This document shows positions 1 through 13,300 of a DNA stretch of 64,000 nt, piece after piece. Each line of letters begins with the position of its first letter. Position 1 is the first letter of the stretch. This stretch comes from Acanthaster planci (lineage: Eukaryota > Echinodermata > Asteroidea > Valvatida > Acanthasteridae), in the NCBI RefSeq assembly GCF_001949145.1, contig NW_019091409.1, forward strand, positions 852,955-916,954, given 5' to 3'. The notes beneath the pieces are model-generated. The model did no database searches. It saw only the letters and a program-made list of their open reading frames with translations, and was not told the DNA's origin. The position numbers and the translations under genes were made by a program.

Positions 1-1194
1 TAGCGACCAGAAACTGAAGCCATCACATCCAGGTGAGTAACCAATTTTCAACCAACAGGATGTTGTGACTTGCTACATGGGAGCACCTCGAGTAAAGAAA
101 CACATACGCCAGTGCACTGCTGCGGTAATGACACCTCATCAATATCACACGTGTACAATGTAGGAATGCTTGACGGACACTCAAGCATGTCCAATATTAA
201 CAGGCACTGAGGGCTGTTGTTTTCTGCACAGTGCAGTAGGCCATGCCTGAATGACTGGTAATGACAGGCACTCCAAGGGGAACTGTCCGCCAGAGGCTTA
301 ATGCATTTCCCATACAAACACACATCATTGCAAGCAACAGCAGACAGGGTATTGGTTTTTGGTCCGTGGATCATTTATTGGCCATTCCTTGAAGCTGAGA
401 AACGTTTGATGGCATTTTACATTTTGAGGCATAAGGGGTCACTCAGAGTTACACCAAGTTGCTTGTATTGTTGCTTTTGACTGTTCATCTGATTCTAGAA
501 TGTTCAGGGCAGTTTGAAATTGTTTGGTCTAATATTTTAAACACACACTATGGATGTGCCTGGGATAACACAGTATTTGCATCACGTTTGGTTGAAGCTC
601 AATTTTTTTCAGATTCCCACCCTATCCAATCCCCCCCAAACAAGCTCGCTTAGAATACACTTAATTATTCCTGGCATGAATTTTGGAAATTTAATCAGAG
701 GTTTTACAGCCATTCCTGAAATCTGCCAGGTTGTACCAAATTTCACTGTGTCGATCAATCCAATTATTGGAAAATCAACGAGACCTCACAGTCTCTGCTA
801 GTTAGTTGGGAGGAAACTGGCGCAAAAAATTTCGCCAAACTTGATGAAAATGTGGTGATGTCCCTGTCACATTCACATCTGGTATTTCTGTAAAATATCA
901 TCCCAATAATTTCCAAATGCCCTATTATATAGAAACATTCCAGAGTGACTGGGATAGTCACAAGCAAAGTTATAAATGGCAACTTATACCTCGTCTTAAA
1001 AAATGTCAAAATGTCACAAAATTTTCAACATTTCTGCAAAGACCCTTATGCTCACTGACATCAACAAGGGTGTTATCAAATAATGTTGTCTGTTGTAAGA
1101 CATTTTCATCACAGAGTTTACTGCAATACTAATGATGTCCAAATCTTACAATGTCAGGACGTAAGACAAGCTTGTGAGAACTACTCCAACTCAC
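1..1194 (-). other. MTR: Start of MTR intron 16 (3' part of gene lies off window)
   Basis: No stretch here translates to the expected next segment of methionine synthase on the minus strand, so this is read as intron. Short open frames on both strands have no recognisable family. Confidence 0.7.
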
Positions 1195-1368
1195 CTCCAG
1201 CACAACTTTGCCTGTCTCTTCTTTAATTCTCTGCTGGCTTAGCTCCTTCTCCCTTTCCATGAAGGGGATAAGGTGACCCACTGCCTTCTTCATGACCCGG
1301 GCAGACTTGATGACCTGAGGTAGGAACATCTTACCGGCTCCAAACAGGTCCCCGACCACACTCATGCC
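1195..1368 (-). CDS. MTR: MTR coding exon 16 (last in window)
   Basis: Fifty-eight codons, phase 0: [20 protein letters not shown] and [14 protein letters not shown] of the cobalamin cap. The donor gtgagt at 1194-1193 leads into an intron that runs off the left edge. The following exon, expected to carry the DVHDIGKNI cobalamin-ligand motif, is not in the window. Confidence 0.96.
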
Positions 1369-4300
1369 CTGAGCAAAATAAGCAGAGCCAGGCCCGAGTA
1401 AGACAGAGTGGAACAGAAAAAAAAATCTGAACTGAATCCATTCAGACAATTTTTTTTGCCACACAAATTACAGTGTAAACAGATGGCTTAATTTGCCACC
1501 AGATGGGCCTATTTTGTACTTTTTAAAAAAATTTGCATTCTAATGAAACTCACTTAGATACCAAATATTATTTGTTTTCCAGTGTTTTGTTTTTAATCTC
1601 AAAAAATTATTGACGGGACAAAAAAAGTCCACACAGATCATTTTTTCAGGTATTATATCATCTGCTCAAACCATTACTTTGTCAACTGAAAAATTTGTTC
1701 AGCTTCTGAAAATATTCACTTCACTCACTCCAAAAAATTATTACAAGGGATTATTTTTTTGAGATGTCAAAACCTAAAACTGAAATAAGGTTATGATTTT
1801 TATGCGAAAATATGTGAAACAAATAAGTCATTTCTGTAAGAACAAAAGAAAAGGTCACTTTGAGGATGTGTAGCTTTGCTTGACTGAACAAGTTAGATCC
1901 TTCAGCATACGATGTACCTTCATGAGGGGCCCTTCAATCACATTCAGAGGTCGTGGGTACAGCTCTTTGTTCTGTCTGGCTTCCTCAGTGTCTGCCACAA
2001 CAAACTTGTCGATACCCTGGGGATAAGGGAAGAAGACAACGACACTGATGCCTTCAACAAGGACCAAGCGTGATCAGTGACCATTGGAGATATCAATCAC
2101 ATGTCAGTTTTGCCTGGTACCTCACATAAGATTTGTGTGCAGGTTACCTGGGAAAAATGTAACAGTGGTTGACTAACAATTGGCAGATAGATTTATCCCT
2201 CGCACTAATGTTGGTGTTGAGGGTGAAAAATAAACCTGTTTTCCAGAGGTTGTCTCAGAAAGTTGGAATTGTTGGATTTGCTGTTTACTTAGGAACATCT
2301 GGTTTTACCAAATAGAAACACTGGCCTGTGTGCATACATGCCTGTGGATTTAGGAGTACAAAAGGCACAAAAGACAAGAGACACAAGTTTCAAACACAGC
2401 CTCAAAACCAATATATTCTACAAAATACAAATACAGTTATGTGTGCAAGGAACAACTACACCTTCAGTTATCAGTAATAAAACTGCAGTGAATTCACTGT
2501 CAATAATTGGCACTTAAATGTTCGCAGCGCAGTCATACAGAGACATATTTCTTGTGTTGGAAGGCCCAGTGCTTGTGTCATTATCTCTTTGCTGCACTCA
2601 AAAATATTGACTTTTTGATATACAGTATCCTTGTTTTTCATATTTTCTGGGAGCTTGCCTCCCTTTTTTTCTTGACATATCTCTACATTTTTCAACTTTT
2701 CAAACTCACTGTCTATTTCCCAACTTGGCTTTCAGCCCAATTTTTAAAAAGGGAAACTTTGATTAAAACTGAGCAAAGTTTTGTCTCATGTATCCTACGA
2801 TATGGGTGGGATACATGTTTAGCTATGAAGCGAAACCTACTCTGTGCAAAGTCAGTGTGTGTGCTTAGCAGGCCACAGGTCACATTCAAAACACCTGAAT
2901 GATCTCAGAAGCTACCTTGACTAACGAGTACTCCAGGCGTTCCTCCACAGGGTTGTTTCTCCAGCCCTCGTCTTCTGCCCCCTTCTTGGCATCTTTACCC
3001 ACTGTCTGTTACCATGGAAACAGACTAAATCAGACAAGAATGCACAAGATTCTGCAATACAATGTACTACTTGAATCAGAAAAGTAAATCTTACAAAGGA
3101 TGTTTTGAATAATTTGTTTGGCTTTGCGCTCTCAAAATCTTTTTTCCTCTTAATAAATCAATATCCCAGCGTCTTGGAGTAAAAGATTTAGTAAAGAGGC
3201 ACCTGCTTGAAAGTGCATGGGAAATCAGTACCAATGATCAACTTTGGGGGAAAAAATGACAAAACAGAAGCGGGAATGTGCACTGTACATTGGCCTTTGA
3301 AACAGCCACAGGAAATCCCAAGTCGGACAAACCTGGGCATACTCCAAGAGCTTCTCTGTGGCATCAGCGTCTTTATTCCAGAGCAGCTCCTCGCACAGCT
3401 TGAGAAGCTTAGGTTCGATGTCATCATACAATGGTAGATTTCCCGCATTGACTATGCCCATGTCCATACCAGCCTGGAGGTTCAGATCAATGAAAACATG
3501 TCTGAGAAGCCAATTTCCTGTGAGGAATCGTGTAAGCCGATGGGGTTGAGGTAACAGATTGGATGTTGCATTCCACAAGGTTAAGCCAAGTGAAATGGAA
3601 TATTCAATCTGCCGAGGAATGAAGTTACCCTTTTTTATCGTTTTTTCGTCTCATTTCTCTCATCCCTTTTCATTCTTTGTTTTATGCAACACCTAAACAC
3701 CACTGTGCACAAGTTGTTGCTTTACTAACTCAACTTGGCAAACAAGCGTGACTTGAAATTTTCAGTTCCAAGCTGCGACAGAAACCTTGTCTGTGAGAAG
3801 ACTCTCAACTGTGCCTTTCACGCACGCACGTGGGATACGGAATTCTTTGCCTGCTTAAAGAGCCATGACTGTGCCTACTGCGCGCACATGCATGGATGAT
3901 GACGTCCCGGTAGGTTCAACCGTCACACAACTGAATAGGTTGACGAAGACAATGACTCAATTGAAGACCCACCTTGTGCAATGATATCAGTTACATTTTG
4001 ACAGACGACTGAGAAGGAATTCATGCCCAACATGTGTAAACCTGTTTCAATGTTGGAAGTCCACGAGAAAAAGAATTGACACCGGGAAGTGGGAAATCTG
4101 TTAGTTGGAAAACAGCGGTCGACAACGCAAAACAACGGTCCCCTTGTTTACACAAAGTGTCTGCAAATGCAGAGGTTCCAACTTCTCAAAATGAAAAAGT
4201 GTCATCCTGTCGCACTTCCAGTTCCGGTTTCCCGACTGACCCTAACTTTTCGGCGCTACTCTAAAATTTTTCATCGGCAAATTAGAAATTTATTATTTTT

Positions 4301-7300
4301 TTTTCAAGTTTAAAAAACCTGTTGTCTTTACTTTCAAAACACCTGTCAACAACTTCTTTTCATGTCAAAACACTTGTATTTACCTGACTAGCATTGTGCA
4401 GGTGTGAATTGTAATTAATTGTTGGTAATATTTCCACATTAATTCTGGTAAGTTTTTACTTCAATCACTTTTGTGGCAACTTTTGTCCCATTCAATCAGC
4501 ACAAAAAATTGTCAAAAGATCCTTACCTACTGACCCTATTGATCAGAAGCAGAGCTGCTTTTTCTTGGCCTAACTAATGTGCTTCTAGGTGTTGTAAGAT
4601 CCAACATGGGCAATATTTATCATGTCACAGTTACATGCGTTGCAAAACACAACGAGACTTTGCAATAAAGGCCCATTTTTGTGGTGTATTCGTCTCTTAA
4701 CTTCAGCTCACTTATTGCCATTGTGCAACACAAGTCCAGTTGCTCACCAACTATCCAAGAATCAAATCCTCGACAGTCCTCCACTCTGGTCAACTTTAGC
4801 ACGATCATGATGTCCGACACACATGTGTACGATATCGGTACATGTACAATGCATGGACGTACACAATCACATTGCATATGAAGTGCAATCGTGCCTATTT
4901 GCCCCCTGTTCATCATAGCCTTAATTGGGGCAAACGAATGATTCAACAGCGCTGGTTTCTACCGCTACTCATGCAGCTTGTATGCACAATGTGCGGGATG
5001 CCAGCGACACATTTCTGACGCGCACATTATGAGGCCGGCTCTGTGCTAGCTTATGTAGAGTTTATACACAACTGCATGGTTTTGTTCCTTCGAGTTGGAA
5101 ATGGTAAAAATCTTAGTCTGGATCGTAGAATCCTAAACGGACTACACAAATCGTAAAAATTACGCCTAAATCGTATGAGTTGGCGTCTCTGCAAATGAGA
5201 CGGTCAATATGAAGCACTTGTGTGCTCAGAGATGTGGATCTTACCTTAATGGCGTGGTACAGAAAAACACTGTGCATGGCTTCACGAACTTTCTCCTTGC
5301 CACGGAACGAAAAGGAAAGGTTAGACAAGCCCCCACTGATCCGACATCCAGGAAGGCATTTCTGTCACAAAATTTCAGTTTTCAAAGTCAAACATTTCAG
5401 GAGTTTCTCTTTTCTTGAAAAAAAAGTGTCCGTTTTTGTGGCCAAGAATAGCAGTCAGCAAATATACCTTTGATTTGTTTTTTCCTCTCTACAAAAACTT
5501 ATAAAAAGGGGTAAAAAGTGAATAGCTATGTGGTGTACAATGATTTTTTGCATCGTTACGTACATGTGCATGTACAAATTTGCATACATTAAGCACGCTG
5601 TACATTTAGCAGGGCACCTTTCCACACGAGGGAAAATGCATACACAAATAAACTGTAAGATACCCTTGTGTCTGGGTACCAAACCTCATTGGCTATTGCA
5701 CACGCGGCACAGCAGAGCTTTGACAGCCGGAAGCTCGAAGACTGTTTTACGTGTGGCTGTGACTTAAACATTAGTGAATTTTGCCTGGTACTTGTGTGTG
5801 TACTTTTTGCATATATGACACCAGGCAAAATCGTCTGGTGGCTAAGATATAGCCATTGCCCGAACTTGTACGAATGATGCATCAGAATCCTGCGCACTCC
5901 CTGCATAGACGGACGCAATAGTTGGGGGTGATGTATATTCGTGTCGTATTGTCGCAAAGATGGAACTTACTGTCCCAGGAAGCATTGAACAACTAAGCCA
6001 GGGTTTGGGCGAGTAAAATCTTTCCTCGGGGAGGCAAATTTTCCATGCTACTTGCCTGATGTACAACTAGTTAAAAAAATTAATGTTGAGGCCTGCTCAA
6101 GAAACAACCTCTGAGTCCGGGTTTCTCACCTTGATGAGCTCGGTGGCCCTGATGTAGTTGATTCCGTATTCGTTGTGCTCCTCCATGCCTGTTGCTATCG
6201 TCAGAATGTTCGGGTCGAAGATGATATCGTTGGGGTTGAAATTCAGCTTCTGAACAAGAAGATTGTAGGATCGGGTGCAGATCTCCAGTTTCCGGTCAAT
6301 TTCAACAGCCTACAGGAAGGGGAAAGGGCAACATTATAGGTGTGGACTTCCTGTATGAACAAGAGAGGGGAGTGCTTCGTTACCAAGCAACCACGTCCTG
6401 TGGAGCTGACACACTATGCGCACAGTTGCTAGTAGCACTGACTACGCAAGACGTATTTTGATCTACCGATTTACAAACACACAGTAGTTTTTGCTCAGTG
6501 CCATTCAACAAATTAATTGACTCTGAACACAGCTATTACAGGCACTTGATGGCAAGTAAAACCTGACTGACGTGTCAAAATTTAGCACAGGATACAAAGG
6601 TAGGAATTAATCAAAACACTATCCCAATAAAGGATGTGAGCTGTTAATCCCACAGTTTGAAAAGGACTGCTCAAGAGGAGCTTTCAACATTGTTGGGAAC
6701 AAGGAAACTTTGCCTCGATGAAAAGTGCCTTCACATAACCTTCTTAAAAATAGTTTCGCCGCTTGAAAGCCCCCACCGGCATGGAGCACATTCGCACCAT
6801 CTACCATGAAACCTACGGGTCACGGCCTACCTGTCCGACTTCATCAAAAGCCATGACAACCACGGCAGCTCCATGCCTCCTGATGGTCCGGGCCTTCTCC
6901 AGGAAATCTTCCTCCCCTTCCTTCAGACTGATACTGTTCACGATGCACTTGCCCTGGGTGCACTTGAGCCCTGCTTCTATCACCTGGTAAGGGGGGGGGT
7001 AAATACGTTAACATGGGCTGCAGCCAGGAAGGAGTGCATGGTTGACTGAAACTCACTATAACAAACAACCGCTGTATCGAACAATGTGAGGGCCCCCCGA
7101 GTTTGTAATAGCAGCAATGTATTGTACTACTTAATTTATATTCTAAATTAACCCTCCTATTGTTTTAACCGTCGAAAAACAGTCAAAAAATGCCTTCCAA
7201 TTGATTTCCCCCAGTACACAGACACATATGGGAAATTTGACTGATTTTGACTGATATTACAACTGTGTCAAGAATGCATCTTAGCATAGGAGGGTTAATA

Positions 7301-10300
7301 CAGCACTGAAGTGGTTTAAGAAAGCTCTACGGTGGTCAAGGGACCAATGGGTTAATGAGACTGCTAATAAATTCAGCAGCCAAACTGACCACAGACAGTT
7401 TTCCTGGGATTGCGCCGACCTGGTACATTAACAAGGCCATTTTCACTCATTTAGGACCTACAACAGCCCTGTTCTCAAGCTGGTGAGGCAGCACCCTGTA
7501 CCTTAAACTTGGAGGAATCAATGCAGAGAGGCACCCTGGAGATGTCCGGCTCTGACGAGATGAGGTTCACAAACTTGGTCATGGCCTTGACGCCGTCCAG
7601 CATGCCCTCGTCCATGTTGATGTCTAGTACCTGCGCTCCTGCTTCTACCTGGGCCTTGGCTATGCTCAAAGCTTCCTGTGGAACACAAGAAGGCAAATTC
7701 AAATGCATGTTATCGATGCAGAAACTGTGATGTTTTGTGTAGACATCAGGACGAAGGACATGGTGGATTTTTTCAAAGTATAGCGCAGGGGCTGAGGGCA
7801 AGGAAAATTAAACAAATTGTTACAATTTAGAGATGTGAACCACTTTTGCCAGAATTTCTTCACACAAAACTCTTGTGATTCAATTTAAAAAATGGTGGAA
7901 AACAGAACACGTTTTTCTTCGGTTTATCAGTAGGAGGCAAAGGTTAGATTATCTGATCTTGGTTCCTTTCATGGACTCCATATGGCAACCCATTAATGAC
8001 GAAACGACAGCTATGACACAAGATGGTCTCCATCATGTACCCAGAGGCCAAGTGAAGACACAATGTGCACATCAGAATGAAAAGCAGTCCCATCCTGCAC
8101 CACAAAGTGTGAGAACTTGTTGGGTACCTGCACTGAGCCTCTTGCGAGTGAGCACACAGATCTTCTATTTGTATATGAAGTCCACTGCACACCGCCATTC
8201 GTATCTCACCTCATATTGACCATTGGTGATCAGCCGGGCAAACTTCCTGGAGCCGGCCACATTGCACCTCTCACCAATGTTGACAAATAGGGTGTGCTTG
8301 CTGAGGATCATGGGTTCCAGACCTGGGAGAGAGACAAGACAGAAAACTCAGTAAAACTCATTGCCACTGCTTACAAATCCTCTGCCGAGCACCTGCTTAC
8401 AATATCCACAACTTCCTTTATTGACAATCCCTCAAAAGTTCATCTCCAATAAAACAAAAAAGATGGATTTCCTCCAGAATTCACCAAAAATATGCCAACC
8501 TCGCATCTTATCCTTGCTGTAAACAAAAAAAGAGATTCTTGTGGCGTGTGTTGCCAGTATATACAAAATCATTACACACTCTCTTGCACACACTGACACA
8601 CAATACCAAAGTTTGGTCCAGTCCAACTGCAACATCACAGTTGGGACAGATGCTCTAGTTGGGACATTTCTAAAGTCCCACTGTGGTCAGCAGCGTGGCC
8701 TAAATTTGCAAGATGCTTTATCCACAGTGGCTGTCCAGTAGACAGAGCACATTGCCTGAAATTTTTTCGGATCTCCACTCATTTACAAAAGAGACTTCAC
8801 AAGGTGCAACTGGAAACCTCTACCACAGGTATAGAGTAGTCTGCGGACCAGGGTGAGAAGACAACAGTAATGTGTTATTACCATCACATGCGACACACTT
8901 TTGAACTAAAGGCTTATGCACATTTTAGGAACCATGTCAGAGGAAGGTGCCGAAGTACAACTAGAATGTGAGCACACAATGACTGCAGCACTGTGCAGAC
9001 CTTCAGATCATACTAGCCCATAGGCCTAAAGCTGGACCAATAGAGGGCGCTATTTCCTTAGCAACAGAGGCTCCTTTAGTACTAACTGCACACTGCTGGT
9101 TCACGAACAACTAGGAAACACACGGGTTGCAGCCACATCACTGCCAACAAAATGAATACTCCCCACCAACATGGCTCTTTTAAACCGATGAGGGGGTGCT
9201 ACTGCTCAAGGAAGATACCTGAAAGGAGCTGAGCCTCTGGATGGACCTCCACAGGTGGGATCCTAGGTTTGTAAGGTCTGACAGCATCGGCGATGGCCTT
9301 GATGTGCGCTGGTGTGGTGCCACAGCAACCTCCGACAATATTGACCAGTCCGTCCTGAGCAAAACTGGCCAAGTGGCCAGACATGTCCTCCGGCGTTTCG
9401 TCGTAGTCGCCGAATGTGTTTGGGAGCCCTAACAGAGAGAGAAGTAGACTAAATAACCCACTGGTTAGGGATATAAAAATTGCCACAAAAGCAAAGTGGG
9501 GCAAAGAGACTCCTGGTGATTGTTTGTAACCGTGGCCATACAGGGTTCACACCAGCCAATCTATCCAAAGTAACCCTGCAAGCTCAAGGGTTGACGAGTC
9601 AGAGAAGCAGAGGGGCTTATTGGCCAATGAGCAGCAGGTCACTGATTCACCTCCTAATTGATCACACTTGCAAAGTTAATTCCTCACAAACTGTCAGATA
9701 ACACTGAACATGCCGTATTCATTGTAAAAAAAGGGAATCAAATGGAATTAAATCAAATCCAATGAAATGAATAAAAACAGAAAGTAGGGCTTTCTTTTAA
9801 CTATTGAACACTAGGTATTGAAATCAAAGACTGTCTTACCAGCATTGGGGTAACAAATGACGTATGATGGTGTGCACATCCCAATGGCCTCGATGAACGG
9901 CCTCATTTCAGTGGCACCTAAGGCACAGTTGAGACCCAGACACATGGGGTTGCTATGGGAGACACTGATGACAAAGGCATCACCAGTCTGTCCGGACAGA
10001 GTGCGACCGCTCTTATCAACGATAGTGCCCGAAATCTGTTGAGCGGAAGTCAAAATTCAATATAATAGACATTTCACTTAACATTTAAACATACACATCT
10101 GTTGCAATGGTGCTTTCTGTGAACAGAGGGAACTCCGGGAATATTCATTTTGGATGTCTTTCTTAATCCTCTACGCAACAAGGTGAACCAGGAAGTTTCT
10201 CATTAAACATTCAGCAGAGGAATTACAACAATGAAACCAAAAGCTGTGACTTGCCATGCTTATGATAGCTTAAGAGACGTAAAATTTCTCCCAAATGGTT

Positions 10301-13300
10301 ATCATGTTAATCAAACTCTTTTTTTTACCAAGTGCAGAAAAGTAACAAAACATGAATAATCAAACTAAGCAATCCATTATTTGGGAGTCAAGCACAAAAT
10401 CCCGAAATCTGGAACGATTCCCAGAAATCAGAGGCCAGGTCAAAAATTCCTGTTGTACTGACGTAACCCAGTTTTACACCAGGAAAATGACTTAAAATTC
10501 ACATTCAGTTTTACACAAACAAAACTTTCAATTTGATCCTTCATTGCCACTACATAACGTGCCAAAATAATTTCAACTAATGGCTTTTTAAGGAGTATGA
10601 AAACAAACACGAGAATGGGCATGGTCCACTTGTCAGCAAAACTTCAAAACCTCAAGCCCACTTGTAAGTATGCAGTGTTTGTCTGCGTGGCCAACCCAAT
10701 CCATAAGAAAAGCTCACTCACAAATATTGGAATCGGCTTATATTCATTTTCAAAGAGCAGCTGTATGGCGTAGAGGGCTGCCTTGGAGTTCAGGGTGTCA
10801 AAGATGGTCTCAACCAGCAGCACATCAGCACCACCATCTAATAAACCCCTGGCTTGCTCCGAATAGGCGTCCACTAGCTCGTCAAATGCTGGGAAAGATA
10901 CACAGGAATTCTGAGAGTAACTTTGAGTACATTCTAAAGGTCGATTCACACTTCAGATGAACGCAAACGTATTGCATTCATGTTCACTTTCGAACCATGT
11001 GTGAACTGGCCTTAAGACTAAGGCCAGTGTGAAAGAGTTGTGCAGGATTTGGAATATTTTTGTTCCATTTTGAATACTGTTCATGGCTGTTACTTCTTGT
11101 GAGTAGCCCTCAGAAAGGACGACAAGTTAGAAAACACTGGCATTCTCTTGCTATACTGTTTTTAACAGATGTTCAGTATTCCGAATTTAAATTAATACAA
11201 GCAGTGATTCTGGGTTTTGTAAGGCCGCTGAAAGTAATCATCCCACATGTTGATTGGGAACTTGCCCAACTGACATTTGGCAAATGTGAACAGGTGGCAT
11301 GTGGCTGATATTAAACTGGTGGGAGACCAAGAAAGAAGCCATGATAAACAGATGAACAAGCAGACATGACAAAAATATGACAGTCTTCGACAGCTGTACC
11401 AAAATGAAGGGAAGAACTGAACTCTTTTTAAATGTGTTCATTTCAAAACCTTCCTACATCCAGCAACATTTCACACCTTGCAATAGCAAAGAGACAATTG
11501 CTGTGATAAAAAAACCCTGAAATGTGAAGCACCAAGCAAAGTAAACAGTACACTACATGTAGCCAGGCTGCATAACCCCCATGGATTTTGATGAATTTTG
11601 AATCGGGCTGATGCAGAAAAAAATTGACTTTACCAATGAACTGAGTCAACTGCTTGATCCCTTATGACGAATAAAATACTTCAAAACAGTTCACAGAGTT
11701 CATTTCCTGCAACATTTTCCCATGTTAACATAAAGTGACTGCAAAAAACATGGCCCATATTTTTCTACCTGCATAAAAAATCCTTTCTGGCATACCATCT
11801 GTTGTCAATCAATATTAACACCCCCCCATAGTGAGACTGCAAATCCTTTGAGTGGTCTCTTGCAATTACCAATTGGAGTCCACACAGATAAAGAACAAAT
11901 TAAGGGTTAATTTTTAACAAAATGAACAAGGAATGTCAACACTGACATGGAACAGTAGAAAAGATTTGCTATACTTCTCAGGTCAAGCTTCCCCTAAGTG
12001 TGGGTTACATGGCATGTCAAAATATGTCCTTGGGCATGGTGTTGCCAATTAGAGACTGACCTTGACACAGTTTGGAAATAGACCAATTGTATGTCCAATG
12101 TTCTATATCTCTAAAACGCTCAAGCTATATAGAGTTGACCACCTACATGTTAGTTAAATTTTGAAGTGCGATCTCGAAAAATGTATTTTTTTCCTTTAAA
12201 CACAAAATTACTAGTTCTAAGAGCATACCGCAAATACATTACCTCTGAAGAGGACTGTTCTTACTTTTTATAAGAACATTAAATTTATTAACATCTAAAG
12301 CATACTGAGTCAATTTTGGTGGACTCCTGCTTTGAGAACAAAAGCCATCTTAATCACTGTAAATATTTCACAGGCATCCTACTTCAATTTTTATACTAGA
12401 TGTTAAATTGTGGGCAGAGTTAACACAGTCACACAGAAAAAAATTGTCACAAACTTTTACAGTATACCGAGAAAAATCTCAGAAAAGCAGATCAAGACGT
12501 TCAAAGAAATTTTTGATTTTCAGCTTAGACCTAAAAACTTTGTGTGAAATTTACAGAAGTCCAATGTTCTTTTATGCTAATCAACAAATATTTTCTTTGG
12601 AGCAATGCACATTCTAGGCCTGAATACAAAAATATCAAACCACTGTACACTACACACATAGCCATTCTCTTAGTACAGATTAACCATGATAGGCCAAGAC
12701 TCATAAACGGGAAAAAAATAAAAAAAAAAACATGTGGAAATTCTCAGCGACTGAGACTACTTGACATACTTATGTTTCTGAAATCTGGTTGTTCCACCGA
12801 AGGCGAGATGGAAAGTGTTCGGTTGGTTGGACCCATGGCACCAGCCACGTATCGAGGAATGCCTGTGGCCTTGGTCACGTCTTTGGTTGCCCGCTTGGCA
12901 AGCTCTGCAGCCACTTTATTCAGTCTGTACGTCTAGAAAGAACAGACAGGAGAGGTGAATCTCTAGTGAATAGTACATATATGTAAATACGGAGACAGGA
13001 CACTACACGGCTATAGAAGTTCTGCATTTCTAGCATCTCCATGGTGTCTCAGAGGCTGCATTTGTTATTCTAATTAAACTGCAATGCACAAAAGGTTTAC
13101 TCAAGCCTATCCCAGTGATGCAAAACTCTTGCCCTCTGAGAACGCGTTGATGCATAACCTCCATATTTAACTAATATAAACATTTAATGGCAGATTTAGA
13201 GAAGCCAATAACTTTCTGAAAACATGTAGAACCATCTCAAATGAAAACAGGTAACACTGTCAGAAAGACTAGAATATCCAACGGAGCCATTAGGACAAGG

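Noticed and set aside
48-374. 108-codon minus-strand frame at the left edge as the next MTR exon
   Set aside because: It lacks the cobalamin-ligand motif and any similarity to the expected methionine synthase segment.
12544-12936. 130-codon plus-strand frame
   Set aside because: It is the antisense shadow of MTR exon 4, which matches the family in the minus frame.
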